From NCBI GenBank assembly GCA_905213905.1, contig CAJMKD010000027.1, forward strand, positions 1-29,164: 29,164 nucleotides of DNA, written 5' to 3'. Position 1 is the stretch's first letter, and every line of letters starts with the position of its first letter. Below the pieces are notes generated by a model. The model was not told where the DNA came from, made no database searches, and saw only the letters and a list, made by a program, of their open reading frames with translations. The position numbers and the translations under genes are program-made. Below are positions 22,586 through 29,164 of the stretch, in pieces. Source of the stretch: an uncultured Sutterella sp. Lineage in GTDB: Bacteria > Pseudomonadota > Gammaproteobacteria > Burkholderiales > Burkholderiaceae_F.

Positions 22586-23146
22586 ATGACAGCTGCCGAA
22601 CATCTCCAGCAGACCGAATTCAAAATGGGCCGCACGGTCGAATCGCTTCGCGAAGAATTCACGAAGATTCGCACGGGCCGCGCCAGCCCCGCGCTGCTCG
22701 ATCACATCAAGGTCGACTACTACGGCTGCCCGACGCCGCTCAACCAGGTGTCTCAGATCGGCGTGGGCGACGCGCACACCCTCACGGTTCAGCCGTGGGA
22801 AAAGAACATGGTCAAGGTTTGCGAAAAAGCCATTCGCGAATCCGATCTCGGCCTCAATCCCGCTACGTCGGGCGATCTCATTCGCGTGCCGCTGCCGCCG
22901 CTCAATGAAGAGCGCCGCCGCGAACTCACGAAGATCGTCAAGGGCTTCAGCGAGGATGCCAAGGTTGCCATTCGCAATCTGCGCCGCGATGCCAACAGCT
23001 ATGTTGAACGCGCCTGCAAGGATAAGGAAATTTCCGAAGACGACCAGCGCCGTTATGAAACGGAGATTCAGAAGCTCACCGACCGCTTCGTCGCTGAAAT
23101 CGACAAGGTCCTCGAAGCCAAGGAAAAGGAAATCATGACGGTCTGA
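22586..23146 (+). CDS. frr: Ribosome recycling factor
   Basis: A 186-residue protein that, with EF-G, splits post-termination ribosomes. Length is standard (185-186). Domain I helices and the signatures EEFTKIRTGRASPALLD, PLPPLNEERRRELTK and VAIRNLRRDAN are all present. GGAG lies ten bases upstream of the ATG. It has the usual place after pyrH, followed by its own terminator. Confidence 0.97.
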   Translation: MTAAEHLQQTEFKMGRTVESLREEFTKIRTGRASPALLDHIKVDYYGCPTPLNQVSQIGVGDAHTLTVQPWEKNMVKVCEKAIRESDLGLNPATSGDLIRVPLPPLNEERRRELTKIVKGFSEDAKVAIRNLRRDANSYVERACKDKEISEDDQRRYETEIQKLTDRFVAEIDKVLEAKEKEIMTV

Positions 23147-23183
23147 TGCTTTTGCGCTTAAGCGCGATCGCTTTGTGAACCGC

Positions 23184-23221
23184 AAGCCCGCCCGAAGCAG
23201 AAAAGCCCGGGCGGGCTTTTT
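23184..23221 (+). terminator. Intrinsic terminator after frr
   Basis: Perfect 11-base arms at 23184-23194 and 23208-23218, with a T-run at 23217-23221. It separates the translation-factor part of the cluster from uppS. Confidence 0.9.
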
Positions 23222-23359
23222 GCCTTTCGGATTCGGGGCTTCAAGCGGCGAAGCAACTTTTCGTTGCGAAATGCGCCCGCCAGCTCGGCTGAAGCGCCCG
23301 ATCGCGCTTTGCTAAACTTTTGCTCCGCTCGTTGAAACCGTTCTTGCCTTTTGAGAAAA

Positions 23360-24082
23360 ATGCCCGCGCAATCCGGCTCCGCCATTCCTCATCATCTCGC
23401 CGTCATCATGGACGGCAACGGCCGCTGGGCCCAGGCGCGCCATCTGCCGCGCGCCGAAGGCCACCGACAGGGTGTTTTTGCGCTCAAGCGCCTCGTTGAG
23501 CGCGCTGCCGAGCGCGGTGTCGGCGTGCTCACCGTTTTCGCCTTTTCAAGCGAAAACTGGCGCCGGCCGCAAGCGGAGGTTTCCATGCTCATGCGGCTTT
23601 TTGCCGTTGGGCTGCGCGACTGGCGGCCGCTCCTGCAGGAAGCCGGGGTCGCCCTTCGCGTTGTGGGCGAGCTCGAGCCGTTTCCTGCCGATGTGAAGCG
23701 GGCGATTGCAGAAACGCAGGACGCAACGGCATCCGGCACGGCCATGCGGCTCAACATTGCCGCCAATTACGGCGGCCGCTGGGACATGTGCCGGGCTGCC
23801 GCCGCAACAGTCGAGGCAGGGCTCCCCGTGACGCCGGAAAACATTGCCGCGCGGCTCGCAACGGCGTCCGACGGCGACGTGGATCTCCTCATCCGCACGG
23901 GCGGCGAGCAACGCATCTCCAACTTTCTGCTTTGGCAGGCGGCTTACGCCGAGATTTACTTTTCCGATTGCCTCTGGCCCGACTTCAGCGCTGCTCATCT
24001 CGATGAAGCGCTGCTGTGGTATGAAGGACGCGAGCGCCGCTTCGGCATGACAAGCGAGCAGCTTCGGGCGGGCGCAATCTAA
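23360..24082 (+). CDS. uppS: Undecaprenyl diphosphate synthase (cis-prenyltransferase)
   Basis: A 240-residue cytoplasmic enzyme that adds isopentenyl units in cis to farnesyl diphosphate to make the lipid carrier of peptidoglycan and O-antigen synthesis. The active-site block HHLAVIMDGNGRWA has D18 equivalent to the catalytic Asp. Further signatures are FAFSSENWRRP and LIRTGGEQRISNFLLWQ near the C-terminus. The ATG at 23360 was preferred over a TTG three codons upstream. The ribosome site is weak (GAGAAAA). Confidence 0.95.
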   Translation: MPAQSGSAIPHHLAVIMDGNGRWAQARHLPRAEGHRQGVFALKRLVERAAERGVGVLTVFAFSSENWRRPQAEVSMLMRLFAVGLRDWRPLLQEAGVALRVVGELEPFPADVKRAIAETQDATASGTAMRLNIAANYGGRWDMCRAAAATVEAGLPVTPENIAARLATASDGDVDLLIRTGGEQRISNFLLWQAAYAEIYFSDCLWPDFSAAHLDEALLWYEGRERRFGMTSEQLRAGAI

Positions 24083-24120
24083 GGCGCACGGACGCGCGCC
24101 GCGCACGCAGGCAGTGCGTC

Positions 24121-24151
24121 TTGCACTGTTGCGGCGTCCTTTTCGTTAAAA
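24121..24151 (+). promoter_or_regulatory. Weak promoter candidate for cdsA
   Basis: TTGCAC at 24121-24126 and TTAAAA at 24146-24151, with a 19-base spacer that is longer than ideal. It lies in the 150-base gap between uppS and cdsA. Confidence 0.3.
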
Positions 24152-24232
24152 TCCTTCGAATATCCGAAGGGATCTGCGCGCCTCCTGCGCGCATGGACCC
24201 GTTTTCCCGATTTCGAAAAGGATTTCTCTCCG

Positions 24233-25078
24233 ATGCTGATGCTTCGCGTGATTACGGCATTCGTCCTGCTCGTCGTGCTTTGTTTTTCCGTTTGGGCGGG
24301 ACCGCTCTGCTTTGCGGGCGTGATGGCGATCGGCTTCGGCCTTGCGCTTTACGAGTGGCTTCGCATCGGCAACCTCGGCCCTGTGCCGGCTGCGCTTGTT
24401 TCAGCCGTCGAGATGATCACGCAGTTTTCGCTCTATTGGGCAGGTGCGCTGCCGCGCATGGAGTGGTTCCTCTTCATCGTCAACGGCCTCGTGATGATCG
24501 CTTGGATCGTCATCTTCTTCGCCGAGCTTTTCCATCGTTCGACGGGCTTCAAAGTGACCGTGCCGCAGTGCGTGATTTCGGCTGTTGTCTTTGTGCCGGC
24601 AGCATACCTGTCGCTGCTCTATCTTTTTGAAGTGGGCGACTGGGTGCTCGTGCTTTCTGTGCTTCTCATCGTCTGGGGCGCCGATATTTCCGCCTATTTC
24701 TGCGGCCGCGCCTGGGGCAAGCACAAGATGTGCACGGCGATCTCGCCCAACAAGACCTGGGAAGGCGCGATCGGCGCCTACGTGATCGTCATCATCTTCT
24801 TCCTTCTGACGTATTGGTTCTGCGATCAGACCAACGTCTTCACGAACTTCCTCTTTGACGAAGCAGGCTTCTTCTGGGGCGTTGTCACGCTTGCGCTCCT
24901 CGTGGCGCTTTCGATTGCGGGCGACCTCTGGGAGTCGATGCTCAAGCGCCTCGCCGGCATCAAGGATTCCTCGCATCTGCTCCCTGGGCACGGCGGCTTC
25001 TTCGATCGCCTCGACGCGACGCTCCCGGTGCTGCCGGCGGCGACCTGGATCATGCTTGCCGTCATGCTCTCCAAGTAG
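24233..25078 (+). CDS. cdsA: Phosphatidate cytidylyltransferase (CDP-diacylglycerol synthase)
   Basis: A 281-residue inner-membrane enzyme with about eight hydrophobic helices that converts phosphatidic acid and CTP to CDP-diacylglycerol, the precursor of all phospholipids. The C-terminal family signature is complete: SMLKRLAGIKDSSHLLPGHG followed by GFFDRLD. ISPNKTWEGAIGA lies earlier, near 180. AAGGA precedes the ATG by about 11 bases; a second in-frame ATG two codons later is possible. Ends ten bases before the next gene, suggesting co-transcription. Confidence 0.95.
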   Translation: MLMLRVITAFVLLVVLCFSVWAGPLCFAGVMAIGFGLALYEWLRIGNLGPVPAALVSAVEMITQFSLYWAGALPRMEWFLFIVNGLVMIAWIVIFFAELFHRSTGFKVTVPQCVISAVVFVPAAYLSLLYLFEVGDWVLVLSVLLIVWGADISAYFCGRAWGKHKMCTAISPNKTWEGAIGAYVIVIIFFLLTYWFCDQTNVFTNFLFDEAGFFWGVVTLALLVALSIAGDLWESMLKRLAGIKDSSHLLPGHGGFFDRLDATLPVLPAATWIMLAVMLSK

Positions 25079-25088
25079 CCAGGGCGGC

Positions 25089-25730
25089 ATGAGCGAAGAT
25101 CACTACGCTGTGCCGGCGCTTGGGCCCGGCGAACGTCACCGCGCCGAAGAGACCATTCGGCGCTCGCGGTTCATCGTGACCATGGCGCGCGTTTCCTCCA
25201 ACGAGGAGGCGAAAGCCTTTATTGACGAAATTCGCGCAGAGCACGCGCATGCCACCCACAACTGCTGGGCGTATGTGGCAGGCGCCCCCGGCGACACGGC
25301 CCGCATCGGCGCAAGCGATGACGGCGAGCCTAAGGGAACGGCCGGCAGGCCCATGCTGACGGCGCTGCTTCATAGCGGCGTGGGCGAAATTGCCGCGGTC
25401 GTCACGCGCTACTTCGGCGGCATTCTCCTCGGCACGGGCGGCCTCGTTCGTGCCTATCAGGGAAGCGTGAAGCTTGGGCTTGCGTCGCTCCCCGTGAAGA
25501 CGCGCGAAAAGATGGCGCGCTTCGTTGTTTCCGTCGCGCCCCATGAGGCTTCACAGGTTGAATATCTGGTGGCGCATGCCCAGGGGCGGATTCTCTCGAC
25601 CGATTTTCGATTTGATGCTTCTTATGAGGTGCAGATTCCTGTGGAAGCTGCCGCATCCTTTGAAGCAGCCGTTGCGCAGGCGACGAAAGGCGAGGGCCTA
25701 GTGGACCGCCTTGAGGACGAGATTGAGTAG
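25089..25730 (+). CDS. yigZ: YigZ/IMPACT family protein
   Basis: A 213-residue protein of the widespread YigZ (UPF0029/IMPACT) family. The N-terminal domain holds SRFIVTMARV, HATHNCWAYV, the GASDDGEPKGTAGRPML loop and the diagnostic RYFGGILLGTGGLVRAYQ. The C-terminal half is the ferredoxin-like DUF1949 domain. The bacterial function is not settled; the eukaryotic relative IMPACT controls translation by binding GCN1. The short gap after cdsA and AGGG upstream suggest co-expression with cdsA. Confidence 0.92.
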   Translation: MSEDHYAVPALGPGERHRAEETIRRSRFIVTMARVSSNEEAKAFIDEIRAEHAHATHNCWAYVAGAPGDTARIGASDDGEPKGTAGRPMLTALLHSGVGEIAAVVTRYFGGILLGTGGLVRAYQGSVKLGLASLPVKTREKMARFVVSVAPHEASQVEYLVAHAQGRILSTDFRFDASYEVQIPVEAAASFEAAVAQATKGEGLVDRLEDEIE

Positions 25731-25883
25731 CGCTCGCAGCGAAGCTGGCGGCTCTTGTACATTTGCTGCCGGCGCCTTCAAGAAACCGAAGCATAGAGCT
25801 GATTTTGACGAAACGACAATATGAGCATGAATAGAACTGCGAGCGCCAAAGCGGTGCAGAAGATCAGTCTTGCTGAGTTGCTT

Positions 25884-25914
25884 AAAGGCCGGACCGGCAA
25901 CCGATCCGGCCTTT
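25884..25914 (+). terminator. Intrinsic terminator after yigZ
   Basis: Perfect 10-base arms at 25884-25893 and 25905-25914 ending in TTT, with an A-run on the opposite side. It lies in the 400-base gap before the dps-like gene (25731-26129), which otherwise holds only the dps promoter and a doubtful 31-codon frame. Confidence 0.8.
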
Positions 25915-25985
25915 GAATTTACGACAGCGCTCGCACGACGAAGTCAGGATGCCCAGCCGTTGTTTAAAATATTTCTATGGATTGC

Positions 25986-26041
25986 TTGACATCGATAGCG
26001 TTTAAGACTATATTGATTCTATCGAAGCAGAGATCCGATAG
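25986..26041 (+). promoter_or_regulatory. dps promoter with ATAG/CTAT operator-like repeats
   Basis: TTGACA at 25986-25991, a 17-base spacer and TATATT at 26009-26014: a near-consensus sigma-70 promoter in an AT-rich patch. Overlapping it is an inverted pair TCGATAG (25992-25998) / CTATCGA (26019-26025), another CTAT at 26008-26011 and a GATAG at 26037-26041. ATAG/CTAT elements recall OxyR sites, but the spacing does not fit the canonical ATAG-N7-CTAT pattern, so the regulator is unknown. Confidence 0.7.
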
Positions 26042-26129
26042 AAAGTTGTAATTATTCAGGCTGCTTCGGAAGCAGCCCCGCTTTCATCGGTTCTCTCGAA
26101 CTGCGACGATGGTCGCAAGGAGAAATATC

Positions 26130-26609
26130 ATGATGAAGTCCTGCAAGATCAAAACCTACGTTGCCAATCTGGCTGTCTGGAACGTGAAGCTCCACAACAT
26201 CCACTGGAACGTGGTTGGCCCGTACTTCCGTCCGGTTCACGAATACACCGCGCAGCTTTACGACGAAGCTTTTGAAGCTTTCGTCAGCGTTGCCGAACTC
26301 CTCAAGATGCGCAACGACATGCCGCCCGCCTCGATGAAGGGCTTCCTCGAGCGGGCGACGATCGAAGAGGTCGAGCCCCGCGCCTTCGACTGCTGCGAAG
26401 CCGTGGCGATGGTCGAAGCCGACATGCAGAAGATGCTCGAGCTCGCGCGCGAAATCCGCAACGAAGCGGCAGAAGCCGATGACTTCGAAGTTCAGGGCAT
26501 GTTCGAAGGCTTTATCGGCGGCTTCATGAAGCAGCTTTGGTTCCTGCGCGCCATGCGCAGCAAGGCTGCCGACTGCAGCGCCGAGTCGAGCTGCTGCTGC
26601 GGCAAGTAA
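26130..26609 (+). CDS. dps: Dps-like ferritin-fold protein
   Basis: A 159-residue ferritin-like protein. The first helix carries LHNIHWNVVGPYFRPVHEY, the Dps hallmark, with H25 and H37 aligning to ferroxidase His residues and E56 (in SVAEL) to the conserved Glu. Counting from H37, the two Asp residues of the standard ferroxidase site (D67 and D78 of E. coli Dps) are A41 and V52, so the iron site is incomplete. The C-terminus ends CSAESSCCCGK, a Cys cluster not usual in Dps. Family members store iron and protect DNA against peroxide; iron oxidation by this one is doubtful. AAGGAG precedes ATG 26130, with a second ATG next to it. Monocistronic, with its own promoter and strong terminator. Confidence 0.85.
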   Translation: MMKSCKIKTYVANLAVWNVKLHNIHWNVVGPYFRPVHEYTAQLYDEAFEAFVSVAELLKMRNDMPPASMKGFLERATIEEVEPRAFDCCEAVAMVEADMQKMLELAREIRNEAAEADDFEVQGMFEGFIGGFMKQLWFLRAMRSKAADCSAESSCCCGK

Positions 26610-26671
26610 TTCGCTGCGACGCTGCAAGCGGATGAGCATGGGCTCGCCGCTTCAGAAGTCCGCAATCCCGG

Positions 26672-26705
26672 AAAAGGCGCCGATCGTGCTTGATCGGCGC
26701 CTTTT
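26672..26705 (+). terminator. Intrinsic terminator after dps
   Basis: Perfect 14-base arms at 26672-26685 and 26692-26705 with a 6-base loop, ending in TTTT. A near-symmetric, possibly bidirectional terminator. Confidence 0.93.
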
Positions 26706-26987
26706 GCGCAATTGGGCCGCGCTCGAGACTCTTTGCGGGCGCAGTCGTTTGTAACGAGCGTTCACCAAATAGCGGCTTCATAAACTTGCCGCGCTTCGGG
26801 CGGCGTGCCGACGTGCGAAAGCGGTTCGCTAAAATACGCGCTCGCGGCTTTGAAGCGCATGGTGCAAAGGCGCTTCACGCACGCCGCGCCTCCCATTCAT
26901 TCACTGGAATCCGCCCGACGCATTCTGCTGGCAAAGCAGTTCCGCCCGGGCTTGATGCCGAAGGTTCCTGCTTATCGGAAGACCGAC
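26706..26987 (+). promoter_or_regulatory. Upstream region of the metallophosphoesterase gene
   Basis: About 280 bases with no convincing gene. TAAAAT at 26830-26835 is a possible -10 element without a clear -35. In-frame codons before the chosen start at 26988 are open but lack a ribosome site. Confidence 0.3.
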
Positions 26988-28181
26988 ATGCGGTTTGCCA
27001 TTTTTCACTGGATCATGGTTCTCATCGTGCTGTGGCGCTTCGTGCTGCCGCTCGATGTCCGCCGTTCCGTCAAATGCCTCATTGCGCTTTTATTCATTGC
27101 GATTGCCGCATTTTCCACGTTGGCGACCCTCTTTTTCGGCGGTCTTGTTTCGCCCGAGCTTCCGCACGGCGTGATAGTCGTCAAGGAAGCGCTTGAGGCG
27201 TTTCTGCTTTTCTTCACGGGACTCGTCGTCCTTCGCGAAGCCGTTGTCTTTCTGACAGTGCTCGCCGGCAGAAGCGGCGAGCGCGCGCACCGCGCCGTGC
27301 AGAAGGATCGCCGCGCTGCGCTCGGTCTTGCAGCTGCAGGCGCAGCTTTGGGCGGCGTGGCGCTCGCGGGCGGCATCAAGGTGCCCGAAGTGCGCCGCCG
27401 CACGGCCTATGTGCCGGATTTGCCCGAGGCGCTCGAAGGCTTCGAATTCGTTCAGCTTTCCGACACGCACCTTTCGGCGCTTCTGACGCGAAGCTGGGCG
27501 CAGACGCTTGTTGAGCGGGTGAATGCGCTCAAGCCGAAGCTCATCCTCATTACGGGCGACCTGGTTGACGGGCGCGTCGAGCGTCGGCTTGAAGATATTG
27601 AGCCTTTCGGCCGATTTGAGGCCGAAATGGGGGTTTACGGCTGCGACGGCAACCACGAGCAGTACGGTGAATATGAACGCTGGGAGACCATTTTTGCCCA
27701 AAAAGGCATCAGAATGCTCCGAAACGAACATGTGGTGTTCGATATCTCGGGCGCAAAGCTTGTTTTGGCGGGCGTCTGTGATCCGATGGCGGCGAGATTC
27801 GGACGCGAGCTTCCTGACGCTGCCAAGGCTTTCAATGGCGCGCCTGAGGGCGCCGATGTCCTTCGCATTCTGATGGCGCATCAGCCGAAATTCTTCCCGC
27901 GCTATCGGGCGGCGGCGGATTTTTCTCTTCAGCTCTCCGGTCATACGCACGGCGGCCAGATTTTCGGCATGGACAAGGTGGTCGCCGTGATGAACGGCAA
28001 CTACGTGCGCGGGTTCTACCGCACGGATCCCCGCAAGCTTCCCGGCAAGGACGCGCTCATGTACGTGCATCCTGGCTCCGGCCTTTGGAACGGCTTTGCG
28101 GTTCGCTTGGGGGCGCCATCGGAAATTGCGCTCATCCGGCTTGAGCGCGCGCCGGCTGAGGCGGCTCCCCGCACGGCCTGA
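26988..28181 (+). CDS. Membrane-anchored metallophosphoesterase (calcineurin-like)
   Basis: A 397-residue protein. Hydrophobic helices at ~4-20, 29-53 and 66-93, and a further segment at ~110-130 after DRR, anchor a C-terminal phosphoesterase domain. The dinuclear metal motifs are complete: SDTH (158-161), GDLVDG (190-195), GNHE (221-224), a later MAHQP and the final GHTHGGQI. This is the YkuE/YaeI-type arrangement; some relatives act on lipid A intermediates or other phospho-lipids, but the substrate here is not known. GGAAG lies about seven bases before ATG 26988. Sits between dps and dxr, where cdsA and dxr are usually adjacent. Confidence 0.9.
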   Translation: MRFAIFHWIMVLIVLWRFVLPLDVRRSVKCLIALLFIAIAAFSTLATLFFGGLVSPELPHGVIVVKEALEAFLLFFTGLVVLREAVVFLTVLAGRSGERAHRAVQKDRRAALGLAAAGAALGGVALAGGIKVPEVRRRTAYVPDLPEALEGFEFVQLSDTHLSALLTRSWAQTLVERVNALKPKLILITGDLVDGRVERRLEDIEPFGRFEAEMGVYGCDGNHEQYGEYERWETIFAQKGIRMLRNEHVVFDISGAKLVLAGVCDPMAARFGRELPDAAKAFNGAPEGADVLRILMAHQPKFFPRYRAAADFSLQLSGHTHGGQIFGMDKVVAVMNGNYVRGFYRTDPRKLPGKDALMYVHPGSGLWNGFAVRLGAPSEIALIRLERAPAEAAPRTA

Positions 28182-28255
28182 GCGCGCATCCGACCGCAGA
28201 AGGCCCTTGCGCGCGGCAGCAATACGATTATTTGGACGAAATTACAGCAAGCATC

Positions 28256-29164
28256 ATGACTCAGCAGCAGAACATCACGATTCTGGGCGCAACAGGCAGC
28301 ATCGGCCGCTCGACGCTCGATCTTTTAAGAATGCACAAGGATGCGTACGCGCTTCATGCCGTTTCGGGCGGCAGCCGCGTTGCGCCGCTTCTCGACATTG
28401 CCGAAGAGTTCCGCCCGAAGCGCGTCGCTCTGGCGGACGCTTCGAAGCTCGATGAGCTCGCAGCAGGCGCCAAGGCGCGCGGACTCGAGGGCATTGAGTT
28501 CATGGCGGGCCCCGAGGCATCGGCCGAGCTCGCTGCTGATCCAGAAGCCGATCAGGTCGTGCAGGCGATCGTGGGCGCGGCCGGGCTTGCGCCGACCTTT
28601 GCCGCCGTGCAGGCCGGCAAAAGGCTTCTCCTTGCCAATAAGGAAAGCGTCGTCTGCGGCGGCGCGCTCCTGATGCGCACGGCCGCAGCCTGCGGCGCCA
28701 AGATTCTGCCCGTTGACAGCGAACACAGCGCAGTTTTCCAATGCCTCGAGAGCGCTTCGGCGCGCTCCCGCGCAGCCGCCCGCATCATTCTGACTGCTTC
28801 GGGCGGCCCCTTCCGCGGACGGAAGGATCTTTCAGGGATCACGCCCGAAATGGCCGTGAAGCACCCGAAATGGTCGATGGGCCGCAAGATCAGCGTCGAC
28901 AGCGCCACGCTCATGAACAAGGGGCTCGAGGTCATTGAGGCTTCGTGGCTCTTTGGCGTTCCGGGCGAGCGCATCGACGTGGTCGTGCATCCCGAATCCG
29001 TGATTCACTCGATGGTGAGCTTCCCGGACGGCGCCGTGCTCGCAGAGCTCGGCAACCCGGACATGAAGACGCCGATCGCTTATGCGCTTTCCTGGCCCGA
29101 ACGCATTGAAAGCGGCGTCGGCGCACTGGATCTGGCGAAAATCGGCCGGCTCACTTTTGAGGCG
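28256..29164 (+). CDS. dxr: 1-deoxy-D-xylulose 5-phosphate reductoisomerase (C-terminus cut by window end)
   Basis: The first 303 residues of an enzyme usually near 390-400 long; it converts DXP to MEP in the non-mevalonate isoprenoid pathway with NADPH. The nucleotide-binding loop is ILGATGSIG at 9-17. Catalytic landmarks are K129 in ANKES, the metal ligands D154 and E156 in VDSEHSA, H203 in VKHPKWSMG, and E225 in NKGLEVIEA. The frame is open to the last base. The ribosome site is weak. Product feeds the pathway that supplies uppS, encoded in the same cluster. Confidence 0.95.
   Translation, partial: MTQQQNITILGATGSIGRSTLDLLRMHKDAYALHAVSGGSRVAPLLDIAEEFRPKRVALADASKLDELAAGAKARGLEGIEFMAGPEASAELAADPEADQVVQAIVGAAGLAPTFAAVQAGKRLLLANKESVVCGGALLMRTAAACGAKILPVDSEHSAVFQCLESASARSRAAARIILTASGGPFRGRKDLSGITPEMAVKHPKWSMGRKISVDSATLMNKGLEVIEASWLFGVPGERIDVVVHPESVIHSMVSFPDGAVLAELGNPDMKTPIAYALSWPERIESGVGALDLAKIGRLTFEA

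Noticed and set aside
25992..26025. A canonical OxyR binding site at the dps promoter
   Set aside because: ATAG and CTAT elements are present but their spacing (9 and 7 bases, with CTAT repeated) does not fit ATAG-N7-CTAT-N7-ATAG-N7-CTAT.
1..29164. CRISPR arrays, tRNA or rRNA genes, insertion sequences
   Set aside because: No regularly spaced direct repeats, cloverleaf sequences, ribosomal RNA segments or transposase genes were recognised on reading both strands.

Overview
The window looks like chromosomal DNA of a high-GC betaproteobacterium, most likely Burkholderiales and probably the Sutterella/Parasutterella group. This is inferred from the order map / rpsB-tsf-pyrH-frr-uppS-cdsA...dxr with glnD beside map, together with a periplasmic redox gene set (multihaem cytochrome c, dihaem cytochrome c peroxidase). 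No rRNA or tRNA is present to confirm the taxon.

Layout. Positions 1-17770 are almost all on the minus strand. (i) 1-3640: the 5' part of a secreted c-type cytochrome with a multihaem-type haem motif, then a sensor kinase/response regulator pair whose kinase carries a periplasmic PhnD/TtrS-like binding domain. This looks like a regulated anaerobic respiration locus, possibly for sulfite or another sulfur oxyanion. (ii) 3728-9328: a three-gene cassette of a TerB-N/TerB-C protein, a BrxD-like P-loop ATPase (DUF2791 type) and an Lhr/BrxH-like DEAH helicase. This is the most interesting part of the window, a candidate DNA-processing or phage-defence module outside any complete BREX or tellurite locus. 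(iii) 9483-11846: a polar amino-acid ABC importer (binding protein, permease, ATPase). (iv) 12205-13236: cytochrome c peroxidase, divergent from a small DUF3592-like membrane protein gene. (v) 14256-17770: glnD and map.

From 18271 everything is on the plus strand. Two tandem paralogous periplasmic BOF (YgiW-like) genes precede the translation and envelope cluster rpsB, tsf, pyrH, frr, uppS, cdsA. A YigZ-family gene, a divergent Dps-like gene and a membrane metallophosphoesterase gene then separate cdsA from dxr, which runs off the window end.

Many intrinsic terminators are visible and delimit the transcription units. Sequence-level oddities include a terminator hairpin straddling the predicted rpsB start point, a strong two-tier hairpin inside the TerB cassette, and a Dps-like protein lacking two usual ferroxidase aspartates and ending in a Cys cluster. 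The dps promoter also carries ATAG/CTAT repeats. No CRISPR array, insertion sequence, prophage, tRNA or rRNA was recognised.
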